Counted from the first letter of the stretch, positions 17,160-27,524 are shown. The stretch: 40,239 bases of DNA from Candidatus Cryptobacteroides gallistercoris (GCA_017694835.1 JADIMJ010000008.1:1-40239), one strand, 5' to 3'. Made by a program: numbers and translations. Notes: a model not told the origin generated them from the sequence alone.

Positions 17160-18029
17160 TCAGTTAGCATTGAGTGTTATGCCGGCATCGTATATTTCGG
17201 TCAGGGAGTTCTGGCTTGCGTCAAGAACTCCGTACCACGGGTATGTAATCGCTGATGCGTCCTCGTTGAATGTGACTACGAATGACCTGCTCAGTGAAAT
17301 ACCGTCACCGGTGACTTCTGCAATGGCTCCGAGCAGGTAGGAACCGGCGTTGACATCCACTCCGTTGGAGGCAACATTGAATGTCACTGTCCTGTTGGTG
17401 AGGTCAACATCTCCTGTCGCGTAGTTCATTGTCTTGGCATTGTATCCCTCCACATTGGCCTTGATCCATGGATCCATCTCATAGATGGTCATGGTGCTGA
17501 AGTCATCGGAGAATTCTATGGTGATGACATGGTTCTCATATGCCGTTCCGCTTCCGTCAGTCTCTGAAGTGAATGTGCCGACATACTGTCCGTTGTTCTT
17601 GGCCTTGTAGTACCAAGGGATGTCAGGGACATCCACTGTCACCCTGTCTGAATATACGGCTCCGTCATCTGATGCGGCCATGGCCTTGATGTAGTTGGTC
17701 ACACCGGCGGCTGCACGCACCGTAAGGGTGTAGGTGCCGTCTTCAGGAGTCTCTACAAGTACCGAAGATGAGGATACGAATCCGGGGTCAGTCGCAGAAA
17801 GCAGTCCCAGTTCAAGATTCTTCATTCCGGCACTTACTCCGCTGAATGTTACATCGACCGTGACCTCCTGCTCATATTGGTCTATTACCATTGATGCCGG
17901 GTCAATTGACACTGTCGGAAGGCTTCCTTTCGGTGCAAAGGACTCTTCCACTTCGGCGAGCTCGAGCGGCTTGTTGCAGCCGGCGAGTATCATCGCCGGA
18001 ATTGCCATGTATGCTATGATTCTTTTCAT
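17160..18029 (-). CDS. Hypothetical SusE/F-position lipoprotein
   Basis: The 289-residue product has a lipobox at Cys18 (AMILAGCNKPLE). An Ig-like region at about 38-135 (SIDPASMVIDQYEQEVTVDV) is followed by a second beta-rich domain (GQYVGTFTSETDGSGTAYEN, TMTIYEMDPWIK) that looks like a small barrel. I recognise no named family with certainty. It lies 17 bases after susD and 21 bases before the FnIII lipoprotein, so it is part of the same transcript. It is most likely a surface-exposed accessory binding protein of the SusCD complex. Confidence 0.7.
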   Translation of the reverse strand: MKRIIAYMAIPAMILAGCNKPLELAEVEESFAPKGSLPTVSIDPASMVIDQYEQEVTVDVTFSGVSAGMKNLELGLLSATDPGFVSSSSVLVETPEDGTYTLTVRAAAGVTNYIKAMAASDDGAVYSDRVTVDVPDIPWYYKAKNNGQYVGTFTSETDGSGTAYENHVITIEFSDDFSTMTIYEMDPWIKANVEGYNAKTMNYATGDVDLTNRTVTFNVASNGVDVNAGSYLLGAIAEVTGDGISLSRSFVVTFNEDASAITYPWYGVLDASQNSLTEIYDAGITLNAN

Positions 18030-18046
18030 TTTTCAACAGTTTTATG

Positions 18047-19579
18047 TTATTCTGCTCCACCGCTGTACGGATTCTGGTCTTCCTCACCGATGAAGTCGTT
18101 GTTGTCGATTTCAGACTGTGGAATCTGGAAGTTCCAGAGGTCACTGTGAGCCGCAGGTCCTTCAGTAATTATTCCCCATGCAGGGTGATTTGTTCCCGCA
18201 TAGTCGCGGTTAATTCCCAGTCCGTTTCTGCGGAGATCATAGTAAGAGTGTCCTTCGCCCCAGAGCTCTATCCTTCTCTGAAGCAGGATGTCGTCCACTG
18301 TCGCAGAGCCTGTCCATGCCGGGTTCCTGTAGGCCATGAGCTGTCCGAGCACTTCGGATGCCGAGCCTGTATTGCCCATTCTTGCGTATGCTTCGGCCTC
18401 GATGAGGTACATTTCCGCCGCTCTCATGTAGATGTAGTCCTGAAGCCACTGGTCCGCATAGCCGAATTTTCTTGCGGCATATGGTCTCGCTGAACCAGGA
18501 AGCGAAGGATCTGCGTTCGGGTCCCCGTCCGGGCCGTTGAAGAGACTCTTGCGGTAGTCAGTGTTAGGAATCTGGTCATAGAGGCTCCTGTCGATGAGCT
18601 TTGACGGCTGGTCAAGCCCGGCATATCCAGGAGAGTCATTGGACATGTGCGAGAAGAATGAAGCGTATGTGGTCTGGGTCTCGGTGGTCTGGTTGAAGCC
18701 CCACATAACTTCAGGGTCTTCGATTTCCATGAATCCCTCGTGAAGCCTTGTCTCGTCCATCAGTGTGTACCCCTGGCGGGCAGCATTGGCTGCAGCTGCG
18801 GCCTTTTCCCACTGCTGTGTGAAGAGATAGTATCTTGCGGCTATGCCCTGGGCGACCGAATAGTCGATTTCGTTCTTTGTGGACCTGGTGTAGCCCTGGA
18901 GGAACTTGAGCGCCTGCTCGATGTTGTATTCGACATGCTCCATGACGATGTTCATAGGCACCCTTCCCTGTCTCTCGTTCACAAGGTCAGGGTCAATGCC
19001 GTCCCTTGTCGCATAGATGAGAGGGATAGTCGGTGCATCTGTCCTCAGTACTGCATTCGGAGTGGTGCCCGTGACCGGATCCTGGAAGTGCAGGATGAGG
19101 TAGAGGTATGCCAGAGCCCTGGCTGCGTAAGCCTGTCCGAGGTATCCCCTTGAGATGACATTGGTCGGGTCCTCATCTGGAACGAAGAAGTCGATGATGA
19201 GGTTGGCGTTGTTGATAAGCGTGAAGTATTCGCTCCAGAGCTGGTAGCAGCGGATATAGATGGCTCCGCCGTATGAGAACTGGTAGTCAAAGGCGCCCCA
19301 GTTCTGTGTGCCGGCAAGGGCGATGTCCTGTCCCATGAAGTCAGTGCACATGGTGCACGAGAGCATGCCGTAGTCATCATGGCCGTCATATGCTATTCCG
19401 TAGGTGGTCAGCCATGAATACAGGCCCTGGACATAAGAGTTCAGGAACTCCGGGTCTTCAGATACCATCTGCGAGGCGTTTGACCCGGTGAGGTATCCGC
19501 TGTATGTCACGTCGAAGCTTTTCTCGCATGACACTGCGGCAATCATGCCGGCAGCAAGCATTATCAGATATTTCTTCAT
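18047..19579 (-). CDS. SusD/RagB-family nutrient-binding lipoprotein
   Basis: From the ATG at 19579 the protein has 510 residues and a lipobox Cys18 (AAVSCEKSFD). The family pattern is clear: an N-terminal segment with tetratricopeptide-like helices (AYAARALAYLYLILHFQDP), the central VMWGFNQTTE and VLGQLMAYRNPAW stretches, and the C-terminal RRIELWGEGHSYYDLRRNG found in most SusD/RagB proteins. It forms the lid on the SusC transporter encoded directly upstream. Two other ATGs a few codons earlier (19588, 19594) only extend the signal. Confidence 0.93.
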   Translation of the reverse strand: MKKYLIMLAAGMIAAVSCEKSFDVTYSGYLTGSNASQMVSEDPEFLNSYVQGLYSWLTTYGIAYDGHDDYGMLSCTMCTDFMGQDIALAGTQNWGAFDYQFSYGGAIYIRCYQLWSEYFTLINNANLIIDFFVPDEDPTNVISRGYLGQAYAARALAYLYLILHFQDPVTGTTPNAVLRTDAPTIPLIYATRDGIDPDLVNERQGRVPMNIVMEHVEYNIEQALKFLQGYTRSTKNEIDYSVAQGIAARYYLFTQQWEKAAAAANAARQGYTLMDETRLHEGFMEIEDPEVMWGFNQTTETQTTYASFFSHMSNDSPGYAGLDQPSKLIDRSLYDQIPNTDYRKSLFNGPDGDPNADPSLPGSARPYAARKFGYADQWLQDYIYMRAAEMYLIEAEAYARMGNTGSASEVLGQLMAYRNPAWTGSATVDDILLQRRIELWGEGHSYYDLRRNGLGINRDYAGTNHPAWGIITEGPAAHSDLWNFQIPQSEIDNNDFIGEEDQNPYSGGAE

Positions 19580-19597
19580 TGTGTTCATCTCCATCAA

Positions 19598-22500
19598 TTA
19601 AAAGGTGAAGGATATTCCTGCGGAGATTGTCCTGAGTGCCGAATATGTGAATCCGGTCGAGCCGTTGAATGTCTGGCGCACGTCAAGACCCTTTCTCTTG
19701 GAAGTATACCAGAGGTTGTCACCCGTGAGGTAAATCCTCAGGTTCTGCATTGCAATCTTGTCTGTGATTCTCTTCGGGAATGTGTAGCCGATGGTTACGT
19801 TCCTGAGGCTGAGGTAAGATGCCTTGGTGAGGAAACGGGTAGAAGTCTGCGAGGCCTCGAGATCCCCGTTGTCAAGTCTTGGAATCTGACTGTCGGTGTT
19901 CTGCGGAGTCCATCTGTCGAAGATGTCCTTGTGCCAGTTGGTGCCGACGGAGCCGGAGCCCATGAGTCCCTGGTAGTTGGAGTCGAGTGTCCATCCTCCT
20001 ATCTGGTAGGCGAGGGATGCGCTCACATCGAATCCGTAGAATGACAGGTATGTGGAGATACCGCCGTAGAGGTCAGGGATTGCGCTCTTGCCGACAGCTC
20101 TCTGAGTGGCATTTGTGGCTGAATATGTAGTGCCTTCAAATTCTCCGCCTGTGCCGGACTGTGAGTACACATTGTACATCGCGCGTCCGTTCTCAGGGTC
20201 TACTCCTGCCCATTCGAGGAGATAGAAGTCGTAGAGGGAGCCTCCGAGGCTTCTCCAGTAGTTTCCTGTGTTGTAGCCTGTCTGAGGCTGGTCTGAAGGA
20301 AGCTTGGTGATGGCATTCTTGTAGTGTGTGCCGTTGATGGTGACATTCCACAGTACATTCGGAGTCTTGATGATGTCTGCGCTGACCTCGAACTCGATAC
20401 CGGTGTTCTTCATGTCCATGTCATTGACGAGCTGAGTGGACGGCTCTCCCTGGCTCGGAGCGAGAGGACGGTAGTAAATCATGTCCTTGGTCTCCTTGAT
20501 GAAGAAGTCGGCGTTGACGGAGAGGCGGTCGAAGAACCTTGCCTCGAAGCCGGCGTTGAAGTTGTCGGATTTCTCCCATGTCACATCCGGTGCGGCGCGG
20601 AATGCCTTGACGATTGAAGCTTCCCCGTCCACTCTTGAGATGGTGTAGAGGTCTTCATAGACCTTGGTCACACCGATGTTGTCGTTACCCTGGGTTCCGT
20701 AGCTGGCCTTGATCCTGAGGGCGTCAAGCCAGCCCACTCCGATGAGGAAATTCTCCTGCTTTGCGTTCCATGATGCTCCCACCGACCAGAAGCTTCCCCA
20801 TCTCTTGTCCGGAGCGAACCTTGAGGATGCATCCATACGGTATGAGCCGGACAGGTAGTACTTGTTGGCATAGTTGTATTCAGCCCTGGCGAATACACCC
20901 TGGAGGAAGTATTCTGATGTGCTTGAAGTCAGGTTCTGGTATACGACTGCATTCGCGAAGTCCGAGTTGTTCGGGTCGACGAAGTTGGTCATGTGTCCTG
21001 ACAGTGCGTATGACACATCACTCTTTGTCTCGTGTCCGAGGAGGATGCTGAGGCTGTGGTCGCCGAATGTCGGAGTATAGCTGATGAGCTGGTTGGCATT
21101 GAGGGCAGTGTATCTGTTGGTCTGCTGCTGGCCTCGTCCGTTGACAGTGGCTGCGTCACCTCCGACAGGAGTGGTGTAGTAGTCCAGTTTGTCAAGGAAC
21201 ACGTCGTATGCGACATTGGCAGTGAACTTCAGGTCCTTGAGTATCTGGATGTCGATGTATCCCCTTGAAGATATGTTGTCGGATATCTGCTCGTTCTTGG
21301 ATGTGAGGAGCTGTCCGTAAGGGTTTGAAAGCTGTCCGTAGGCACGGTTCTCTCCCCAGTCGTAGAGGTCTTCCCCGTTAGGCCCGTAGAGCTTTGCTCC
21401 TGTCTCAAGGTCGTACTGGTAGATAGGATAGATAGGGGCGATGTTCTGTCCGAAGAAGAACAGGTTGGAGAAGCTTCCGGAGCTTTCGGAAGAGTTGTAG
21501 AGGTTCTGCGTCGTATTCGAATACGCCAGGTTGAGGCCCACCTTGATGCGGCGTCCGATAGTCTGGTCGATTTTGCCTCGTACGGAGATTCTCTCGAACC
21601 CTGATGCAGGGACATAACCTTCGTCGTTGAGGTAGGATACGGACATGTAGGCCTGTGTCTTCTCAGAACCGCCGCTGGCAGTCAGGGTATATTCCTGGCG
21701 GACGCCGTTGCGGAACACGTCCTTGTTCCAGTTGTCGGTCCATTTCCTGTCGTAGGCATACGGATTGAGCTTGCCGGTCGTCGGGTCAATGAGCTCGGTG
21801 TCGTCTATACCTTTATATACATTATAGCGGAGGTAATCGCTGATGAGGGCTCCGGATGCGTAGGCATTGGCTTGTCCGAGGGACATCTGGCCTCCATAGT
21901 ATACGGAGTTTCTGAAAGACTCCCATGCCATTTCATAGTAGTCTCCCGGGTCAGTGATGACGTCGTATGCAGGCACGCCGCGGGAGTTCACGCCGACCTT
22001 GGCGTCAAATGTGACGCTCACTCTGTCGGAAGTTCCTCTCTTGGTCGTGATTATGATGACACCGTTGGATCCGCGCGCTCCATACATGGAGTTGGCGGCT
22101 GCATCCTTGAGTACGGTGAGGGATTCGATGTCATTGCTGGCGATGGAGTTGAGGCTTCCCTCGTATGGTACTCCGTCCACAACAAGCAGCGGCTCCTGTG
22201 ATGCGGATACGGATCCGAGACCACGGATGATGATGCTTGCGGATGAACCCGGGGTTCCTGATGAACTCGAGGTCTGCAGACCTGCAACGGCTCCTTCAAG
22301 GGACTTGGAGATATTTGTTGAGCTCATTGTGGCAAGCTTTTCCCCGCTTACCTGCTCTGCCGCACCCACGAAGGATGATTTCTTCTGGACGCCGTATGCA
22401 ACGACGATGGTCTCGTCGATGAATTCGGAGTCGGTCTTGAGCGAAGCTTCGATTCTGCGTTGCCCGTTTACTGGCATTTCAGTGCTCTGGTAGCCTATAG

Positions 22501-22723
22501 AACTGAATTCCAGTACACCTGATGACGGTACTGTGATGGAGTAATTACCCTCGGCATCAGTGGCGACTCCGTGAGTCGTGCCCTTCAGAATTACAGATGC
22601 GAACGGGATTCCTTCTCCAGTGCTTTCATCGGTCACCTGTCCAGTCACGGTCAGATCCTGTGCGGACAGGGAGACAGAAAGAAAAATCAGCACCAATGCG
22701 AAAAAAGATTTAATTTTTCCCAT
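19598..22723 (-). CDS. SusC/RagA-family TonB-dependent outer-membrane transporter
   Basis: The 1041-residue protein has a signal peptide (FALVLIFLSVSLSAQ) and a CarboxypepD_reg domain at about 24-100 (VTGQVTDESTGEGIPFASV). The plug, at about 115-235, includes the SusC signatures LLVVDGVPYEGSLN and NSMYGARGSNGVIIITTKRG. A 22-strand barrel ends in ISAGISFTF. It has no N-terminal STN domain, so it is not expected to signal to a FecR. It imports a ligand together with the downstream SusD. A serine-recombinase remnant and an inverted SusC plug fragment lie just upstream of its promoter region. Confidence 0.95.
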   Translation of the reverse strand: MGKIKSFFALVLIFLSVSLSAQDLTVTGQVTDESTGEGIPFASVILKGTTHGVATDAEGNYSITVPSSGVLEFSSIGYQSTEMPVNGQRRIEASLKTDSEFIDETIVVAYGVQKKSSFVGAAEQVSGEKLATMSSTNISKSLEGAVAGLQTSSSSGTPGSSASIIIRGLGSVSASQEPLLVVDGVPYEGSLNSIASNDIESLTVLKDAAANSMYGARGSNGVIIITTKRGTSDRVSVTFDAKVGVNSRGVPAYDVITDPGDYYEMAWESFRNSVYYGGQMSLGQANAYASGALISDYLRYNVYKGIDDTELIDPTTGKLNPYAYDRKWTDNWNKDVFRNGVRQEYTLTASGGSEKTQAYMSVSYLNDEGYVPASGFERISVRGKIDQTIGRRIKVGLNLAYSNTTQNLYNSSESSGSFSNLFFFGQNIAPIYPIYQYDLETGAKLYGPNGEDLYDWGENRAYGQLSNPYGQLLTSKNEQISDNISSRGYIDIQILKDLKFTANVAYDVFLDKLDYYTTPVGGDAATVNGRGQQQTNRYTALNANQLISYTPTFGDHSLSILLGHETKSDVSYALSGHMTNFVDPNNSDFANAVVYQNLTSSTSEYFLQGVFARAEYNYANKYYLSGSYRMDASSRFAPDKRWGSFWSVGASWNAKQENFLIGVGWLDALRIKASYGTQGNDNIGVTKVYEDLYTISRVDGEASIVKAFRAAPDVTWEKSDNFNAGFEARFFDRLSVNADFFIKETKDMIYYRPLAPSQGEPSTQLVNDMDMKNTGIEFEVSADIIKTPNVLWNVTINGTHYKNAITKLPSDQPQTGYNTGNYWRSLGGSLYDFYLLEWAGVDPENGRAMYNVYSQSGTGGEFEGTTYSATNATQRAVGKSAIPDLYGGISTYLSFYGFDVSASLAYQIGGWTLDSNYQGLMGSGSVGTNWHKDIFDRWTPQNTDSQIPRLDNGDLEASQTSTRFLTKASYLSLRNVTIGYTFPKRITDKIAMQNLRIYLTGDNLWYTSKRKGLDVRQTFNGSTGFTYSALRTISAGISFTF

Positions 22724-22781
22724 AGTTGATCTTTAATTAAACATAAATATTGAACTTGATTGTCTGCAATTTTCCATTGCC

Positions 22782-22811
22782 TGAAAATGCACTTATAAAC
22801 GGGCGTTTTCA
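22782..22811 (-). other. Hairpin in the putative susC leader
   Basis: TGAAAATGC (22782-22790) pairs with GCGTTTTCA (22803-22811) through nine pairs, one of them a wobble, around a 12-base loop. If transcription starts at the -7 element at 22924-22931, this lies inside a leader of nearly 200 bases. It could affect translation or stability of the SusC mRNA. Confidence 0.4.
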
Positions 22812-22923
22812 TATGCAATATTCCGCAAAGTTTGTAATAATAAATTAATTCTCCAAACATCATTGGCCTTATAAAATGGCGTGGAACACACCTTTAAACG
22901 CCGGTGCTGCGCAAAACTGTTAT

Positions 22924-22931
22924 CAAATATA
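22924..22931 (-). promoter_or_regulatory. Candidate susCD operon -7 element
   Basis: On the minus strand this is TATATTTG, an exact TAnnTTTG match, about 200 bases upstream of the susC ATG. No clear -33 TTTG is seen. The surrounding 22724-23007 gap has no open frame worth calling. Confidence 0.4.
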
Positions 22932-23007
22932 GCTAAAATTTCGAAAACAGTAACCTGTCAGTAAGAATTGATTTTGATTGAGAATATTTTCCCGGAACCA
23001 TGATTTT

Positions 23008-23562
23008 TTAATTTTTTTTCATTTTCTTGCCGTCAGACATTGAACGGCAGTATTTTCTGAGTGTATTCCGGTGGATTCCATACTTTTCCGCGACTCTGCT
23101 CATGGGTATTCCGCGGGCCATCATTTCGGTGATATTGTCCCAGTTTTCAATGGCCGAATGCATTTTTCCCGAACTTCCCGGCGGCCGGCCGAGTTTGACC
23201 CCTGATTTTTTCTTCAGGGCAAGTGCCTCCTTTGTCCTCTGTGAGATGAGCATCCTCTCTATTTCTGCGGCAAGGGCAAAGGCAAAGGCTATGATCTTTG
23301 AATTGATATTGTCCGACAGGTCGAAATTGTCCTTGATGGAATGTATGGCTATGCCCTTGCTGGAGCACAGGTTGAGAATGGACATGACCATCAGCATGTT
23401 CCTTCCGAGCCTTGATATTTCCGTGCAGATGAGGAGGTCGCCGCTGTGCATTCTCCTGATTATCCTGCCAAGCTGCCGTTTCTCCACCGATTTTGTCCCT
23501 GACACGGATTCGGACACCCATTTGTCCACGGCGATGCCGCGCTTCTCACAATATCTCTCTAT
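23008..23562 (-). pseudogene. N-terminally truncated serine recombinase (DNA invertase)
   Basis: The frame encodes a resolvase/invertase lacking its first roughly 30 residues, including the nucleophilic Ser of the YxRVS motif. What remains starts IERYCEKRGIAVDKWVSES and keeps the Arg-rich active-site helix ICTEISRLGRNMLM. It also keeps IIAFAFALAAEIERMLISQR, the KLGRPPG linker and a helix-turn-helix (RVAEKYGIHRNTLRKY). In-frame homology stops at 23562 and a TAG follows at once in DNA that belongs to an oppositely oriented SusC fragment. A GTG at 23529 could start a 173-residue protein, but it would be catalytically dead. The relatives are the serine invertases that drive phase variation in Bacteroidales. 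Confidence 0.85.
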
Positions 23563-23788
23563 CTATGGTGCCCGCGGAGCCAACGGCGTCATCCTCATCA
23601 CCACCAGGAAAGGCAAGACCGGTGACGCGAAAGTCACAATCGACGCAAAATGGGGTTCGAACAGAAGGGCAATCCCTAACTATGATGTGATTGACAATCC
23701 GGGACTGTACTATGAACTCATGTACAAGGCCCTGTACAATTCACAGATTTCCGCCGGACTGACTTCTGCCGAGGCATCTGCTGCATCT
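23558..23788 (+). pseudogene. SusC plug-domain fragment
   Basis: On the plus strand the bases encode SIYGARGANGVILITTRKG, then AKVTIDAKWGSNRRAIPNYD and NPGLYYELMYKALYN. This is the end of a SusC plug and the start of its barrel, and it resembles NSMYGARGSNGVIIITTKRG of the intact SusC nearby. It begins exactly where the truncated recombinase ends. SusC similarity is lost after TSAEASAAS, around 23788. The frame runs on to a stop at 23873-23875 with unrelated residues, and an alternative frame there (RQDLLPDEILLHGEVTGCDD) also looks protein-like. It has no start, signal peptide or rest of barrel. Confidence 0.85.
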
Positions 23789-23928
23789 GTTGCCCGTTCA
23801 TCCGTAAGAATCGTGAAAAAAGAGGCTGCCGCCAGGACTTGCTTCCCGATGAAATTCTCTTACATGGTGAAGTAACCGGCTGCGATGACAAATGGTCAGA
23901 TGAAAATCTGAAGATACAGATATGATTC

Positions 23929-23966
23929 GTGGAGGGTGGCGTTCATTTGTCACCCTTCACTTTTAT
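23929..23966 (+). terminator. Hairpin with T-tract before the TlpA-like remnant
   Basis: GTGGAGGGTG (23929-23938) pairs with CACCCTTCAC (23951-23960) with one G-T wobble, and TTTTATC follows. It may be the terminator of the gene whose end was lost in the rearrangement. Confidence 0.55.
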
Positions 23967-24002
23967 CAGACATTTTTATCAGTCTATTTTATCAGGACAA
24001 AT

Positions 24003-24251
24003 ATGAATGTAAAGAAACTTGTCGCGACATTCGCCTTCATGGTCTTGTCCGCAGGGATGATCTGGGCCCAGGATCTTCCGGATGTGAATGTCGAGAATAT
24101 GGACGGGGAGACCGTCAGCATCAGGGATGTGTCCCTTACCCCACAGACTTTTATCGTGGATGCTTCGGGCAATATAGTCTATTCGCATTCCGGCTATACT
24201 CCGGGCAGCGAATATGGGCTTTATGACAAACTCATGGAAATCTCCGAGTGA
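24003..24251 (+). pseudogene. TlpA-like thioredoxin gene with in-frame core deletion
   Basis: The 82-residue product keeps a signal peptide (VATFAFMVLSAGMIWA) and the first strand of a TlpA/AhpC-type redoxin (LPDVNVENMDGETVSIRDV). It then jumps at about residue 43 to the last strands (SLTPQTFIVDASGNIVYS, GYTPGSEYGLYDKLMEI). The roughly 70 residues in between, which in the family carry WCxxC and the central sheet, are absent, so it cannot be a disulfide reductase. The reading frame is preserved across the junction near 24132. Its TGA overlaps the next ATG as TGATG, a sign of a once-coupled operon. Confidence 0.8.
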
Positions 24252-25224
24252 TGGCTGGACTTCTGAATACCTCTGTCAGGCTCGCCCTTGCGGTTTTTCT
24301 CGCAGCGACGGCATCCTTGCCATGGACGCCCGGGAAAAACGCAACTGGGGCTCTCTGTCGGGCAGTCTTGAATCGAACAGCATATATTACATGCATGATG
24401 CCGGCCTCGACCCCTCGTCTTCGGTGAATCCGGACGACCGGTTCGGCACCAACAATTACCTGAAGCTGGACTATATGAACGGCCGCTTTTCCGCCGGACT
24501 CCAGATGGAAGGCTTTCTTCCGGCCCTTCAGGGCTATGACTATCTCGTATACGGCAACGGGCGCAAGGCGATTCTCGGGTCCAAGTATGTCAGCTGGCAG
24601 GATGACATGTACGGCTTCCGTGTCGGCGACATCTTCGAACAGTACGGCAACGGACTCATTTTCAGGAGTTATGAAGACAGGGCTCTCGGCTTCAACAATT
24701 CGCTTGAGGGAGTCCACGGCAGATTCGACTGGAAAGGAGTGCATCTCAGCGCCATGTTCGGCAGACCGAGACTTTATCTTGAATATGCCGAATCCATGGT
24801 CAGGGGTGCTGACCTGTGCCTTTCGTTGTCAGAGATGACCGGATGGGACGCCGCGGGCCTCAGCATAGAGGGAAGCTACAGAATAGCCGCATGGCTGCTT
24901 GAGGACGGCATCGGATATTTCCAGTACAACGGAACAGAAATAGAGATGCCATATATGCTCACCCACAATAATGCCGTGCGTGTAGTCAGCTGCTCCTCTC
25001 CGGCCCAGGGAGAATATCTCGGCGGAGAAAAGGACCATGACGCGGAGACTGTCGTTGATTTCTCATGCGAGTTTGACATCAACGCCGCCAAAGTCGAGAA
25101 TCTTTCCAACTGCCATGTCGTGATATTCGTGACGAGCCCGAATATGTCAGGCAGCAGCACTTTCTATCTTGACAATGCCGTTGACTGCGGCATCAACCAG
25201 CGCGTAGGCTTCCGGTATGAGTAG
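24251..25224 (+). pseudogene. Frameshifted DUF6029-like gene fused to an Omp28-like C-terminus
   Basis: The ATG at 24251 begins a good signal peptide (LNTSVRLALAVFLAATASL) that goes out of frame at about 24320. One extra G there would give ASLA then MDAREKRNWG, the natural cleavage site and mature start. The mature part, about 24322-24880, matches DUF6029 (NYLKLDYMNGRFSAGLQ, EDRALGFNNSLEGVHG). It then passes in frame into an Omp28-like tail (YRIAAWLLEDGIGYFQ, PYMLTHNNAVRVV, FYLDNAVDCGINQRVGFRYE). The middle of the barrel and most of Omp28 are missing. TlpA, Omp28 and DUF6029 genes occur together in Bacteroidales (recollection, not checked here), so this looks like an operon collapsed by deletions. 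An ATG at 24322 could still give a cytoplasmic product. Confidence 0.72.
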
Positions 25225-25357
25225 ACGGCTCCCGGTATGAATAAATGGAGTCTGCGGCGACGGCAGTCCATCTCTGAGATGCGATGCCATCTCCGGATGC
25301 CATGTCTGATATGTGATGCCGTAGCCTGATATTTCCGGGACTGTCCGGATGACTTTA

Positions 25358-25399
25358 TGACAAAATGTCAGCCCGTGCGGGCTGGCATTTGTTTTGATT
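25358..25399. promoter_or_regulatory. Long palindrome upstream of groES
   Basis: TGACA and TGTCA half-sites (25358-25370) run into a 13-pair stem (25363-25375 with 25378-25390, one wobble). It has the core GCCCGTGCGGGC, closes with TGGCA and is followed by TTTGTTTTGATT. It can be read as a terminator for the preceding gene or as an operator of the groESL operon. The repeated TGNCA half-sites favour some protein binding. No CIRCE element is present. Confidence 0.6.
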
Positions 25400-25515
25400 A
25401 TACCCTCCGCGGCTTCTGAGACATGTTTCCCCGAAGCCGGGGCAAGTGATTTGAATTTTCAGGATTCGAGTTGCTGCCGCAAGTTTTAAAAATTAAAATT
25501 CAAAATTATAAAGTC

Positions 25516-27430
<1,915 letters not shown>

Positions 27431-27440
27431 TAATTGACAT

Positions 27441-27504
27441 GATGCAGCAATAGGCAGGATGCAATGATTGGCATGATGTGACAGTTGTCGCGATGCAGCA
27501 ATAG
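27441..27504 (+). repeat. Repeated 13-mer downstream of groEL
   Basis: GATGCAGCAATAG occurs at 27441-27453 and 27492-27504, with degenerate GATGCAATGATTGG between them. It lies in the groEL 3' untranslated stretch before the terminator. No function can be read from it. Confidence 0.5.
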
Positions 27505-27524
27505 TCATCCTGGCAGTAATAAAT

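Noticed and set aside
23027..23875. A 282-codon plus-strand open frame
   Set aside because: It is antisense to the recombinase for its first two thirds and then reads into the SusC fragment. It is an artefact of the junction, not one protein.
23929..23966. Third copy of the structured hairpin family
   Set aside because: It shares a CACCCT string, but here that string is part of the stem. The outer stem and the TTTC/GAAA landmarks are absent.
25225..25515. CIRCE element (TTAGCACTC-N9-GAGTGCTAA) before groES
   Set aside because: No such inverted repeat is present. Only the TGACA/TGTCA palindrome is found, and the rest of the interval has no open frame worth calling.
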